Shown: positions 44,276 through 53,669, counted from the first letter of the stretch. The stretch is DNA of 64,000 nt from Saliniramus fredricksonii (GCF_900094735.1 NZ_FMBM01000003.1:62001-126000); one strand, 5' to 3'. Notes: a model not told the origin generated them from the letters alone. Made by a program: numbers and translations.

Positions 44276-45655
44276 TCAGAAGCTGCCAAACAGCGTGCCC
44301 AGCGTGACCAGCACCACGAGGGCGATCAGCGGGATCACCACGGCGACCACCGCAATATCCTTGTAGGCCTGTTTGTGGCTGAGCCCGCAGATCGTGAGCA
44401 GGGTGATCACCGCGCCGTTATGCGGCAGCGCATCGAGCCCGCCCGTCGCCACCGCCGTCACCCGGTGGAGCAGTTCCGGCGATATGCCGGCCGCCTCGCC
44501 CATGGCGAGATAGGTCTCGCCCAAAGTCGAGAGCGCGATCGACATGCCCCCCGATGCCGAGCCGGTCATGCCCGCCAGCAGGCTGGTGCCGATGGCGAGC
44601 GAGATCAGCGGATTGTCGCCGCCCACCGTCACCACCCAGTCGCGGATCACCCCGAAAGCGCCGAGCGAGGCGATCACGGCGCCGAAACCGACGAGGCAGG
44701 CCGTGTTGAAGATCGGCTTGAGGGAATCCCTCGCACCCGCATCGAGCGTCACCCCGAGGCTGTCGGCAAGACGCCGCCAGTTCAGCGCAATCAGGAGCAG
44801 CGAGGAAAAGGTCAGCGCCGCGATGATCGACCAGACACCGCGCAGGGCCCCGACATCCGTCGCGCCGAATTCGGGCTGTGCCAGATAGGCGGTATCCATC
44901 CGGGGGACGATCACGAAGGTGAATGCCAGATTGAGCAAGAGCACCATGATCAGCGGCGTCGCGGCAATCGCCAGACCGGGCATGGCGCGCACGATTTCAC
45001 CCATACCCTCATCCGCGCCTTCACCGTAGCCCGGGCCGAGGCTGCGCGCACGCCGCTCCAGCCAGGCCCAGCCAAGCCCCAGCATCAGCGCCCCGGTGAT
45101 GATCCCGAGCCCAGGCGCGGCGAAGGGCGTGGTGCCGAAATACGGCATCGGAATCGCATTCTGGATGGCCGGCGTCCCGGGCAAGGCCGTCATGGTGAAG
45201 GTGAAGGCGCCGAGCGCGATCGTGGCCGGAATCAGCACGCGCGGCAATTGCGCCTCGCGAAACAGGGCCGAGGCGATCGGCCAGACCGCGAAGGCGACGA
45301 CGAAGAGCGAGACGCCGCCATAGGTCATCACCGCGCAGGAGAGGATCACCGCGAGAATGGCCCGGCGCGGCCCCAGCCTGCGGATAATCCCGTCGGCGAG
45401 CACGCGCGCGGAGCCGGACGCCTCCATCAGCTTGCCGAACACCGCGCCGAGCAGGAAGAGCGGGAAATACTGGATGATGAAGCCGCCGGTGGCCTCCATG
45501 AATATCTGCGTATAGCTCGCCAGAAGCGGGCCCCGTTCGGCGACGAGCACCGCGAGGATCGCGAGTGCGGGCGTGAGCAGGAGCAGGCTGAAACCCCGGT
45601 AGGCGAGATACATCAGCGCTGCGAGCGCCGCAATGATGACCAGTATGCCCGCCAT
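44276..45655 (-). CDS. GntP-family organic-acid permease
   Basis: Polytopic membrane transporter of 459 residues with about 12-14 hydrophobic segments. Motifs of the gluconate/H+ symporter family include GGFIIQYFPLFLLGAVFGKL, LPGTPAIQNAIPMPYFGTTP and LLAGMTGSASGGMSIAL. The cargo in this family is a hydroxylated or short carboxylate. The context (succinate-semialdehyde dehydrogenase and 4-hydroxybutyrate-type dehydrogenase) suggests 4-hydroxybutyrate. The start at 45655 has GGAGA about 10 bases upstream. It is divergent from the dehydrogenase gene across a 262-base control region. Confidence 0.87.
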   Translation of the reverse strand: MAGILVIIAALAALMYLAYRGFSLLLLTPALAILAVLVAERGPLLASYTQIFMEATGGFIIQYFPLFLLGAVFGKLMEASGSARVLADGIIRRLGPRRAILAVILSCAVMTYGGVSLFVVAFAVWPIASALFREAQLPRVLIPATIALGAFTFTMTALPGTPAIQNAIPMPYFGTTPFAAPGLGIITGALMLGLGWAWLERRARSLGPGYGEGADEGMGEIVRAMPGLAIAATPLIMVLLLNLAFTFVIVPRMDTAYLAQPEFGATDVGALRGVWSIIAALTFSSLLLIALNWRRLADSLGVTLDAGARDSLKPIFNTACLVGFGAVIASLGAFGVIRDWVVTVGGDNPLISLAIGTSLLAGMTGSASGGMSIALSTLGETYLAMGEAAGISPELLHRVTAVATGGLDALPHNGAVITLLTICGLSHKQAYKDIAVVAVVIPLIALVVLVTLGTLFGSF

Positions 45656-45917
45656 TTGCTCTTTCTCCGCACCCGACAGCCAATGCGATCCCGCACTGCA
45701 ATATCGATAGCCCGCACATTGCTGCATCGCAACATGAAAGCACAGAGAGGCCCCCTCACGCTGGTGGCGCATCCCTTCCCCCACCGTATGGGCAGGCATG
45801 GTTCTTGTGCGCAGCATTGTTGCGGGAGAATGTCGAGCCCGGAAGCAACGCGCCGTCTGACCACGGCGCATCGGATTGCGGCAACGGCCGCAGATGAGCA
45901 TCGCGCGGAGGCCACCC

Positions 45918-47048
45918 ATGTCGCTGATCACCTATCTCACCACGATCCGCTTCGGACGCGGCGTCATCGGGCAATTGCGCGAAGACATCGCCGCCTGCGG
46001 CATGACGAAGCCGCTCGTGGTCACCGACAAGGGCATCGTCGCCGCCGGCCTGCTCGCGAAACTCGAAGCGGCAATGGGCGGGGCCGCGCCCGCCATTTTC
46101 GACGGGGTCGAGACCAATCCGACCGAAGCGGCGACACTGGAAGCACTCGCGGTCTATCGGGCTGCGGGCTGCGACGGGGTGATCGGTTTCGGCGGCGGTT
46201 CACCGATCGATCTGGCCAAGGCGGTGGCCCTGCTTGCCACCCATCCCGAGCCGCTTTCGCAATACGCCCTGATCGACGGGGGGCTTGCGAAGATCACCGC
46301 CGCCATCGCCCCGATCATCGCCATCCCCACCACGGCGGGGACGGGCAGTGAAGTCGGGCGCGCGGCTCTGATGAACCTCGCCGATGGCCGCAAGGTCGGC
46401 ATCGTCGCGCCGCACATGATCCCGCAACGCGCCATCTGCGATCCCGATCTCACCGCCGGCATGCCACCGCGCCTCACGGCGGCGACCGGGATGGACGCGC
46501 TCTCGCATTGCATCGAGACCTTTCTCTCGCCGCGATTCAACCCGCCTGCGGATGCGATCGCGCTTGATGGCGCCGGGCGGATCATGCGCCATCTCGAACG
46601 CGCCGTCGCCGATGGCGCAGACATGGTGGCGCGCGAGGAGCTGATGATCGGCGCGCTGATGGGTGGCATGTGCTTCCAGAAAGGGCTCGGCGCCGTGCAT
46701 GGCCTTTCGCATGCGCTCGGCTCGCTGAAAGAGCCCTCGCTGCATCACGGCACCCTCAACGCCGTGGTGCTGCCGCCGGTCCTGCGCTTCAACGAAGGGC
46801 ACGCCGACGACAAGTATCCCCGCCTCGCCCGCGCCATGGGGCTCGCCGAGAATGCCGATGTCGCCGGCGAGATCGCCGCGCTCAACGCCCGCATCGGCAT
46901 GCCCGCCGATCTCGCGGAAATGGGCGTCGGCAAGCAGGTCATCGCCGATATCGCGCAAAAGGCCGAGCGCGACCATTCCACCGCCACCAATCCCCGCCCG
47001 GTCACGGCAGCCGATTACGCGGCAATGCTGGAAGCGCTGACCGGGTGA
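45918..47048 (+). CDS. Iron-containing alcohol dehydrogenase, 4-hydroxybutyrate dehydrogenase-like
   Basis: Fe-dependent dehydrogenase of 376 residues. The NAD region has GFGGGSPIDLAKAVALLATH and PTTAGTGSEVGR. The metal-binding part includes TGMDALSHCIETFLSPRFNP, KGLGAVHGLSHALG and HHGTLNAVVLPPVLRFN. The overall pattern, including YLTTIRFG near the N-terminus and NPPADAIALDG, resembles the 4-hydroxybutyrate dehydrogenases (Gbd) of betaproteobacteria from memory. It would oxidise 4-hydroxybutyrate to succinate semialdehyde for GabD. GGAGG precedes the ATG at 45918 by 7 bases. Confidence 0.88.
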   Translation: MSLITYLTTIRFGRGVIGQLREDIAACGMTKPLVVTDKGIVAAGLLAKLEAAMGGAAPAIFDGVETNPTEAATLEALAVYRAAGCDGVIGFGGGSPIDLAKAVALLATHPEPLSQYALIDGGLAKITAAIAPIIAIPTTAGTGSEVGRAALMNLADGRKVGIVAPHMIPQRAICDPDLTAGMPPRLTAATGMDALSHCIETFLSPRFNPPADAIALDGAGRIMRHLERAVADGADMVAREELMIGALMGGMCFQKGLGAVHGLSHALGSLKEPSLHHGTLNAVVLPPVLRFNEGHADDKYPRLARAMGLAENADVAGEIAALNARIGMPADLAEMGVGKQVIADIAQKAERDHSTATNPRPVTAADYAAMLEALTG

Positions 47049-47066
47049 GACGGCGCATCGCCGGCA

Positions 47067-47681
47067 TCAGAGCAGCATCGGCACGACCGAGACGACCAGC
47101 AAGCCCGCCATCGCGTAGTTGAAGGCGCGGGCCCGATTGCCTTTCAGATAGCGCCCGACCAGCGTTCCGACGGCGAGCCAGGGCAGGCAGCCGAGGATGG
47201 CGGCGCCGACGAAGGTCAGCGCGAGCATGACCGCCTGCGGCAAAACGGCCTGCTCGACATTGAGATAAGCCGCGATCGCCGCCGCGCAGACGATCCAGGC
47301 CTTGGGATTGACCCATTGAAACAGGGCGGCGCCGAAAAACCCGACCACCCGCCCGGGCTCCTGCGGCTCATCCGTATCCTTTGGCGCACCTTCAGGCGTC
47401 ACCGGCGACGTCGCAATCTTCCAGGCCAGCCAGAGCAGCACGGCGAAACCTACGAGGCGCATGCCGATCTGCACGTTCGAATCGGTCAGCATCACCGTCT
47501 GCCCGACGCTCAGGGCGAGCACGAAGATCATCATGGCGAAACCGCCGGCGATCCCCGCCAGCGCCGGCAAGCCCCGCCTGATCCCGACGGATGCGCCGAC
47601 GGCGGTGAGCAGCACGTTATTGGGGCCGGGCGTCGCCGAGGCGACATAAGCAAACAGGGCAAATCCCCAGATTTCGATCAT
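47067..47681 (-). CDS. LysE/RhtB-family amino-acid exporter
   Basis: Inner-membrane exporter of 204 residues with six hydrophobic segments. The family pattern is clear: FAYVASATPGPNNVLLTAVG at the N-terminus, then GIRRGLPALAGIAGGF and FQWVNPKAWIVCAAA in the middle. Members export lysine, threonine, homoserine or related compounds; the cargo here is unknown. The ATG at 47681 follows GAGAG; an in-frame upstream start (47717) is less likely. It converges on the dehydrogenase gene and is divergent from the MocR regulator, which may control it. Confidence 0.88.
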   Translation of the reverse strand: MIEIWGFALFAYVASATPGPNNVLLTAVGASVGIRRGLPALAGIAGGFAMMIFVLALSVGQTVMLTDSNVQIGMRLVGFAVLLWLAWKIATSPVTPEGAPKDTDEPQEPGRVVGFFGAALFQWVNPKAWIVCAAAIAAYLNVEQAVLPQAVMLALTFVGAAILGCLPWLAVGTLVGRYLKGNRARAFNYAMAGLLVVSVVPMLL

Positions 47682-48038
47682 GCTGTAATCTCTCGTGAGC
47701 AGATCCTCGGGCCACAACCTGACGCATGACTGTTTCAGAAACTTCGCGTGTTCACAACGTCATTTGCAACGGCTGACGATACCATCCATGGCAGCGTCGA
47801 TGCATGCGGCGCCCTGTTCATGAGGCAGTTCCCGACCATCGGCGAAGTTGATCGCCCGTAACGGATCAAGCGCGAGATGGCGGAAGCACAGCCACTCGCG
47901 TTGCCGCCTTGGCGATTCGTGATGATTCATTGCCGCACCATGAAAGATTTTCGATATCCCGCCCCTCTCGACATTTTCGGGTTGCATTGTATGAGTCAAT
48001 GGAAATAATGTATGCAAAACAATGCTGGAGTGAGAGCA
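47682..48038. promoter_or_regulatory. Divergent control region between LysE and MocR genes
   Basis: About 357 bases with no secure gene. A minus-strand frame of 56 codons at 47760-47930 is open but lacks a ribosome site and known motif. The part near the regulator (47985-48020) is AT-rich and has repeated ATG-like words, as expected for a promoter and operator shared by lysE and its MocR regulator. Confidence 0.45.
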
Positions 48039-49382
48039 ATGTGGGTCCCCAGACTGGAAGAAGGCATCGCCAGGACCGTGGCTATCGTGCGCGCCCTGCG
48101 CATGGCGATCGAAACGGGGGAGTTGCCGGCCAATACGCGCCTGCCGGCCCAGCGCGAGCTGGCCCACAGGCTCGGGGTCAATCTCTCCACCGTGACGCGC
48201 GCCTTCGAACAAGCGACGCAGGAAGGGCTGATCTCCGGCGAGATCGGGCGTGGCACATTCGTCATGCCGCAAAGCCGTGCCGCGAGCCTGTTCGCGGAGA
48301 CGATGGCCATGGCCGCGCGGATCGACATGGCGCGCATCACGCCACCGCGAATCGATGATGCCATCATCACCGAGACCCTGCGCACGATTCTCGCGGAGCG
48401 CGCAGACGAGGCCTTCGCCTATCCTTCCCTGCTGCAACTGCATCGCGGTTGCGACGCAGTGCGCGACTGGATTCGCTGGCGCGGGTTGACGCGTGATCCC
48501 GCCCATGTGGCGATCACGGCGGGCGCACAGGCGGGTTTGCAGGCGCTCTTGTCCATGCTTTTACGCGCCGGCCAGTCCATTCTCGTCGAAGAACATACGT
48601 TTCCCGGCCTGCGCACCACGGCCGATCTGATCGGCATCAAACCCGTCGGGATCGCCTGCGATGCGCAAGGATTGATCCCGGAGGAACTCGAACAGGCGCA
48701 CAAGCGCACCGGCGCGACGATTCTCTTCGCCACGCCCAACCTGCAAAATCCCACCGGCGCGATCATGGGGCCGGCACGGCGCAAGGCGATCGCCGCGACC
48801 ATTGCGCGCCTCGGGCTGTTGCTGATCGAGGACGACGCCTATGGCAGTTATACCGGGCTTGCACCTCTCGTATCGGAATGCGCAGGCCCGCACATCCTTG
48901 TTTCGAGCCTGTCAAAGGCCTTCGCGCCCGGGCTGCGCTTCGGTTTCGTGGTGGGGGACCATCCCGCCGTGGCGCGCCTGGAGAGGGAAGTCTCGATGTC
49001 GAGCTGGTTCGCTGCGCCGATCATGATCGAAACGGCGACGAAACTGATCGCCAATGGCGTTGCCATGAACCATGCCGGGCAGCAGAAACGCATCGTCGAA
49101 GAACGCTGGCCCGTCGTGAAACGCATCTTTCCCGATGCCCCGGATACACCGCGTACGCATCTGTGGCTGACAACGCCCCCGGGCAGCAATTTCGCCAGGC
49201 TCGCGGAGAAACAGGGTGTCGACATCGCTCCCGCGAGCGCCTTCAGCATGACGCGTCAGGGCGGGGATTTCATACGCTGCTCGATGACCTCGGTGCGCGA
49301 CGATGCCGAACTCGCCCTCGGACTGGCCAAGATCCGCGATCTCGGGGCGCATCTGCCGCAGCGCAAGACGATGGCCGCTTGA
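48039..49382 (+). CDS. MocR-type GntR/aminotransferase regulator
   Basis: Regulator of about 447 residues. The N-terminal GntR winged helix contains LPAQRELAHRLGVNLSTVTR and AFEQATQEGLISGEIGRGTF. The remainder is an aminotransferase class-I fold with a PLP lysine candidate in LVSSLSKAFAPGLRFGFV and the Asp/Tyr pair in IEDDAYGSYTG, so it senses an amino compound via PLP. The ATG at 48039 follows GGAG by 8 bases; another ATG at 48012 is in frame. It is divergent from lysE, an arrangement typical of MocR control of an exporter. Confidence 0.88.
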   Translation: MWVPRLEEGIARTVAIVRALRMAIETGELPANTRLPAQRELAHRLGVNLSTVTRAFEQATQEGLISGEIGRGTFVMPQSRAASLFAETMAMAARIDMARITPPRIDDAIITETLRTILAERADEAFAYPSLLQLHRGCDAVRDWIRWRGLTRDPAHVAITAGAQAGLQALLSMLLRAGQSILVEEHTFPGLRTTADLIGIKPVGIACDAQGLIPEELEQAHKRTGATILFATPNLQNPTGAIMGPARRKAIAATIARLGLLLIEDDAYGSYTGLAPLVSECAGPHILVSSLSKAFAPGLRFGFVVGDHPAVARLEREVSMSSWFAAPIMIETATKLIANGVAMNHAGQQKRIVEERWPVVKRIFPDAPDTPRTHLWLTTPPGSNFARLAEKQGVDIAPASAFSMTRQGGDFIRCSMTSVRDDAELALGLAKIRDLGAHLPQRKTMAA

Positions 49383-49391
49383 GAACGTGGC

Positions 49392-50318
49392 TCAGGCGCC
49401 CGTCTCATCAGCGGTGACGAGCCCCGATTCCCATCCCAGAATGGCCCGCTTGCGGGTCAGCCCCCAGTGGTAGCCGGTCAGGGCGCCGGAGCGTCCGATC
49501 ACCCGGTGGCAAGGCACGACGAAGGAGATCGGATTGCGGCCCACCGCCGCCCCGACGGCCCGCGCCGCTTTGGGGCGCCCGATCTGCCGGGCGATATCGG
49601 AATAGGTCGCCGCATGCCCGAACGGGATGCGCAGCAGCGTCTCCCAGACCCGCAATTCGAAATCCGTCCCGATCATGACCACGCGCAGCGGCTGATCCGG
49701 ACGCCACGCCTCGCGCGAGAAGATGCGCGCTGCATGATCCGCCGTCGCGGCGTCATCATGCGTGAAATCCGCATTGGGCCAACGCCGGCGCATGTCGGAA
49801 AGCGCGGCCTCACGCGCGCCGTCATCGACGAAGCCGAGCCCCGCCAGCCCGCGCGGCGTCGCCACGATGATCGCCTCGCCAAAGGGCGTGGGGTGATAGC
49901 CGTAGAGCATGCCGACCCCGCCGCCGCGCCTCTTGAACTCGCCCGGCGACAGCGCCTCGTGCGTCACGAAGAGATCATGCAGGCGCGAGGGCCCCGACAG
50001 CCCTGTCTCGTAGGCGGTATCCAGAATACTCGCCGAATCCGCGAGCATGCGTTTGGCCGCATCCAGTGTAACAGCCTGCAGAAACGCCTTCGGCGTCAGC
50101 CCGGCCCAGCGCCGGAACAGCCTTTGCACCTGCACCGGCGAGAGGCCGAGATCGGCCGCGATGCGCTCCAGATCGGGCTGGTCGCGCCAGTTCTGCGAGA
50201 TATGCGCGATGATGGCGCGCACCTGCTCGTAATCGCGGGCATGCTGCCCGGGATCGGCCACAGGCTCGGCGGCCTGTGCGCACGACACGGTATCTGCGAC
50301 GGTTCGCGATGACGACAT
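49392..50318 (-). CDS. AraC-HTH plus O6-methylguanine-DNA methyltransferase (Ada-like)
   Basis: DNA-repair/regulatory fusion of 308 residues. The N-terminal AraC-type helix-turn-helix has IAADLGLSPVQVQRLFRRWA and the second helix region AYETGLSGPSRLHDLFV. The C-terminal methyltransferase has ISFVVPCHRVIGRSGALTGY with the acceptor Cys and the typical GHAATYSDIARQIGRP. The zinc-binding methylphosphotriester domain of E. coli Ada is missing, so it cannot be activated in the same way. The ATG at 50318 follows AGGAG by 11 bases. It converges on the MocR gene. Confidence 0.92.
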   Translation of the reverse strand: MSSSRTVADTVSCAQAAEPVADPGQHARDYEQVRAIIAHISQNWRDQPDLERIAADLGLSPVQVQRLFRRWAGLTPKAFLQAVTLDAAKRMLADSASILDTAYETGLSGPSRLHDLFVTHEALSPGEFKRRGGGVGMLYGYHPTPFGEAIIVATPRGLAGLGFVDDGAREAALSDMRRRWPNADFTHDDAATADHAARIFSREAWRPDQPLRVVMIGTDFELRVWETLLRIPFGHAATYSDIARQIGRPKAARAVGAAVGRNPISFVVPCHRVIGRSGALTGYHWGLTRKRAILGWESGLVTADETGA

Positions 50319-50404
50319 GATCGAACGGACTCCTGCATCTTCTGGCAGATTAGGCGATCTGTGCGACCGCGCGACACCCGAATCCGGACATCGGGATGAT
50401 CCGT

Positions 50405-50686
50405 TCAATCGGCGCTCGGCAGGCGGCGCATGGTGAATTCGATACGCCCGTCATCCATCACCCGCCAGCTTTCGACCCGGGTCATGTAGGCGGCCTTGGG
50501 ATAGCGCTCGAACCAGGCGCGCGCCGTCTCGCGGGCCTGCTCGCGCGGCAGGCGGAAGGTCTCGCGGCTGAACACGTCGCGCGCTTGTCCGCGCCGGGCA
50601 TCAGCAGACGAATCCTGCCTGTTGAACCGATCCGCCACGCGCCGCGCGATGTCTTCGGGACGGTTCCGATTTCCCGATCGCACCAT
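50405..50686 (-). CDS. Conserved hypothetical protein
   Basis: Small basic protein of 93 residues that I do not recognise. It is Arg-rich with motifs PEDIARRVADRFNRQ, TARAWFERYPKAAYM and RIEFTMRRLPSAD; there is no signal peptide or membrane helix. The ATG at 50686 is chosen; a TTG at 50716 is in frame. It lies between the Ada-like gene and cca on the same strand. The absence of any overlap with a better frame supports a real gene. Confidence 0.65.
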   Translation of the reverse strand: MVRSGNRNRPEDIARRVADRFNRQDSSADARRGQARDVFSRETFRLPREQARETARAWFERYPKAAYMTRVESWRVMDDGRIEFTMRRLPSAD

Positions 50687-50764
50687 GGCTGTCTGTCCCG
50701 CATCTCTTCGCCACAAGGCATCGCCAGATACCTGATCATGCCGCCTTTTCCGACTTTTGGCGAA

Positions 50765-52042
50765 TCAGCGCGATCGTGCGCCCGCACTCTGCCCGGCGAC
50801 CTCCATGGCGATCGCGATGAGGCGCTCACGCTCGGCCTCTCCGCCACGGCATCCGCCGGCGAGCCAGGCTTCCCGTGCATGGGCCAGTGCCGCGCCGATC
50901 ATGCGTCCGCGTGCCACGCCCCGTGCCAGGAGATCGCGCCCGGCGAGCGGCATTTCCGGTACCGGCTCGGCACCGGATCGAAACGCCGCGAGCGCCGCGC
51001 GGGCCGGATCATCGAGGACCGGGCGCGGCTCACCATCCAGAGCATAGGCCGCATCGCTGACGGCTTCGACGCCGAATTCCGCGACGAGGCGCCGGATCTG
51101 CATCGCATCCGGCGCCGGCATACGCCCCCGCAGGGCCGGAAAGGCGCGGGCATAGGCGGCGAGCCGGGCGGCCTCGGCATTCGACAGCCGCAGCCGTTCC
51201 ACCAGCCGCGCCGCATCGGCGCCACTCGCGACATCGAAGGCGGCGAGACGCAGGACCGGGTCGGGCGGCGCATGCGCGATGACGCGCGCCAGCCGCCCCG
51301 GATCGCCGATCCCGCCGGTCAGACGATCGAGCAGACCGGCATGCGTGATCAGCGCGGCGGTCTCGCGGGCGCGCGGCGCTGCAAGCAGGCGCAGGAACTC
51401 GCTGCGGATACGCTCGCGCGACAGCCGCTCCAGCCCCGCCCGCTCATGGATCGCGGCATGCAGCCCCTCGGCATCGACCGGCCCCGTGGCGTATTCCGCG
51501 AAGAAGCGAAAGAAGCGCAGGATCCGCAGATAATCCTCCCGGATGCGCCCGCGCGCGGATCCGATGAAGCGCACCCGGCGCGCGGCAATATCGTCGAGAC
51601 CGCCGGCATAATCGCGGATTTCACCATCCGCACAGACCGAGAGCGCGTTGATGGTAAAGTCGCGCCGCAGCGCATCGGCGGCAAAATCGCGTCCGAATCG
51701 CACCACCGCGTGGCGACCATCCGTCTCCACATCCTCGCGCAGCGTCGTCACCTCAAACGGTTCGCCAGCCACAATCACCGTGAGCGTGCCATGCGCGATT
51801 CCCGTCGGCACCACCTTGAACCCCGCCGCCTCCGCCCGTGCCTGCGTCACCTGCGGGAGGGCGGTCGTGGCGAGATCGACATCCTTGACCGGACGCCCGA
51901 ACAGTGCATTGCGCACAGCGCCGCCGACGACACGCGTCTCCTCGCCGTGACCATCGAGCACGGCCAGCAGCCGGCGCAGGCGCGGCTCGTCCAGGATGGC
52001 GTCGAGATGGCGGCGATCAAGGCCGGGCGGCAGATTGGCCAT
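50765..52042 (-). CDS. cca: CCA tRNA nucleotidyltransferase
   Basis: Adds or repairs the 3'-CCA of tRNAs. Class II enzyme of 425 residues. The nucleotidyltransferase head has VVGGAVRNALFGR, the catalytic KDVDLATTAL (Asp-Val-Asp) and RRDFTINALSVCADG. The neck has EDYLRILRFFRFFAEY. The C-terminal part is alphaproteobacterial-like and ends in a region rich in Ala/Arg. No HD domain was recognised. It follows DUF6111 with a 9-base gap. Confidence 0.94.
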   Translation of the reverse strand: MANLPPGLDRRHLDAILDEPRLRRLLAVLDGHGEETRVVGGAVRNALFGRPVKDVDLATTALPQVTQARAEAAGFKVVPTGIAHGTLTVIVAGEPFEVTTLREDVETDGRHAVVRFGRDFAADALRRDFTINALSVCADGEIRDYAGGLDDIAARRVRFIGSARGRIREDYLRILRFFRFFAEYATGPVDAEGLHAAIHERAGLERLSRERIRSEFLRLLAAPRARETAALITHAGLLDRLTGGIGDPGRLARVIAHAPPDPVLRLAAFDVASGADAARLVERLRLSNAEAARLAAYARAFPALRGRMPAPDAMQIRRLVAEFGVEAVSDAAYALDGEPRPVLDDPARAALAAFRSGAEPVPEMPLAGRDLLARGVARGRMIGAALAHAREAWLAGGCRGGEAERERLIAIAMEVAGQSAGARSR

Positions 52043-52051
52043 GTTTGACGC

Positions 52052-52309
52052 TCAGTCGAAACGGCCGGGCGCAACCTGACCGTCCTGCAGGCTCGGCGGC
52101 GTGTAGGTCCCCGTGCTGCGCTCGGCCGTGAAGCCGGTATAGAGCAGCGATGCGACGACCAGCCCGCCGCCGACCAGGACAAGGATCGGTATGGACTTTT
52201 CCCAGGCCGAGAACGTCAGCGGATTACGCTGACGCAGCAGCAGATAGATGAAGAAGATCGCGAACGGAATCAGAAAGAACGCGAATTCCGTCAAGAGAGC
52301 GCGTGTCAT
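52052..52309 (-). CDS. DUF6111-family small membrane protein
   Basis: Protein of 85 residues with two membrane segments (FFLIPFAIFFIYLLL and ILVLVGGGLVVASLLY) and a short polar tail. It starts on an ATGA overlap with the NUDIX gene. The family is commonly found next to the NUDIX hydrolase and CCA transferase in alphaproteobacteria; its function is unknown. Confidence 0.85.
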   Translation of the reverse strand: MTRALLTEFAFFLIPFAIFFIYLLLRQRNPLTFSAWEKSIPILVLVGGGLVVASLLYTGFTAERSTGTYTPPSLQDGQVAPGRFD

Positions 52310-52938
52310 GGATGATAGAGCCTCTCGTAGAGATGCCGCAATATGCCGGCGGTCACGCCCCAGATATAATGCCTGTCATAGGGCATGGCATAATATTGAC
52401 GCAAACGCCCGTTCCAAAGCCGCACCTGCACCTCGTGGTTTTCGGGATTCATCAGAAAAGCGACCGGCACCTCGAAAATCTCTGCCACCTCGAACGGATT
52501 GAGAGACAGCCGGAACCCCTCCTCCACCAGCGCCACCACCGGCGTCACCAGATAGCCGCTGGTGGAGCGGTAGGCATCGCCATAGCCCATCAGTTCGACA
52601 TGGCCCGCAGCCAGTCCGATCTCCTCCTGCGCCTCACGCAAGGCCGTGGATAGCGGGCCGGAATCGCCGTCATCGACCTTGCCGCCGGGAAAGGATATCT
52701 GCCCGGAATGCGCCCGCAGCGCCGAGCCGCGATGAGTGAGCATGATGGTGAGGCCGTGCCGGCGCATGATCACCGGAACGAGCACCGCCGCCGGCTTGTA
52801 GCGCCGTCCCGCCTCCGGTTCGAGCCAGTCGGGATTGAGATCGTGATCACCGCGCGGCGCATCGAAATCCGGCGGCGCCCGATGCAGACGCCCGGCAGCA
52901 CGCGTCACGAAATCCTCGGCATCGCGCCCGCATGGCAT
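52306..52938 (-). CDS. NUDIX hydrolase, CoA pyrophosphatase-like
   Basis: NUDIX enzyme of 210 residues. The NUDIX box runs GGKVDDGDSGPLSTALREAQ, then EEIGL, with all core Glu/Gly residues. Upstream SALRAHSGQISFPGG is the UPF0035/NudL signature of CoA-diphosphatases. It probably removes CoA-type pyrophosphates in the cytosol. Its start overlaps the DUF1285 stop by one base (TGATG), and its end overlaps the DUF6111 start, so the three genes are translationally coupled. Confidence 0.9.
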   Translation of the reverse strand: MPCGRDAEDFVTRAAGRLHRAPPDFDAPRGDHDLNPDWLEPEAGRRYKPAAVLVPVIMRRHGLTIMLTHRGSALRAHSGQISFPGGKVDDGDSGPLSTALREAQEEIGLAAGHVELMGYGDAYRSTSGYLVTPVVALVEEGFRLSLNPFEVAEIFEVPVAFLMNPENHEVQVRLWNGRLRQYYAMPYDRHYIWGVTAGILRHLYERLYHP

Positions 52939-53552
52939 CAGGCAATCCCGGGAGCATGCCCGCCATCGCTTGCGATCACATGGAACACGCCGCCGGCATC
53001 AAGGCCGTAGACGGTCTTGCCATCCACGATCCGCTCCTCGCCCATCTCGATGAGATCGAACATCAGCGCCCGCGTCACCAGCGCCCATAGATCGCCGCGC
53101 ACACGCAGATAAGGCTTCACCCCGCCATCGGGCTGCGTCTCGAAGCGAAGCCGGTTATCCGGGCCGACCTGTACCAGGTCGTCGACATTGGTGCGAAACG
53201 ACAGGGCCCGCGACGCCCCCTCCCCCGCGACCGCCATCTCGACCGCGAGAAACGGAGCGTCCTCCACATCGATCCCGACCCGCTCTACCGGTGTGACCAG
53301 GACGTACCGCTCGGGATCCTTGCGCAGGATGGAGGCGAAGAGCTGCACCAGCTTCTGACGCCCGATCGGCGTGCCACGATAGAACCAGGTGCCATCGGCG
53401 GCGATACGCATATCGATCTCGCCGCAATATTCCGGATTCCAGCGCTCGACCGGCGGCTTGCCCTTCTGGTCCCCGGCAGCGGCGAGAAGCCGCGCGAAGG
53501 CATCGCCGGCAGCACCTGGATCGTCTGGTTCGCTGGTCCTGATCTTCGTCAT
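52938..53552 (-). CDS. DUF1285-family protein
   Basis: Protein of about 204 residues with the DUF1285 pattern: PVERWNPEYCGEIDMRIAAD, then GTWFYRGTPIGRQKLVQLFA and ILRKDPERYVLVTPVE. The role is unknown; no catalytic motif is obvious. The ATG at 53552 is chosen since the upstream in-frame start adds only a short unlikely extension. First gene of the translationally coupled block with NUDIX, DUF6111 and cca. Confidence 0.9.
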   Translation of the reverse strand: MTKIRTSEPDDPGAAGDAFARLLAAAGDQKGKPPVERWNPEYCGEIDMRIAADGTWFYRGTPIGRQKLVQLFASILRKDPERYVLVTPVERVGIDVEDAPFLAVEMAVAGEGASRALSFRTNVDDLVQVGPDNRLRFETQPDGGVKPYLRVRGDLWALVTRALMFDLIEMGEERIVDGKTVYGLDAGGVFHVIASDGGHAPGIA

Positions 53553-53669
53553 GACGCAATGATGCCCTGTGGCCCGGGCCGGGGGCAAGCCCCGGCTGCT
53601 CCGCCTTCAGATGGGTCTCATCGCCCGGATTGCCAACCCGCCTTCACGAACCCGCTCGACGGATGCGCC

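Noticed and set aside
44375-46351. 658-codon plus-strand frame
   Set aside because: It is antisense to the GntP permease and then overlaps the iron dehydrogenase in another frame; composition is typical of shadows.
47760-47930. Possible 56-codon gene on the minus strand
   Set aside because: No ribosome site, no motif, and it lies in the LysE/MocR control region. It could be real but is not supported.
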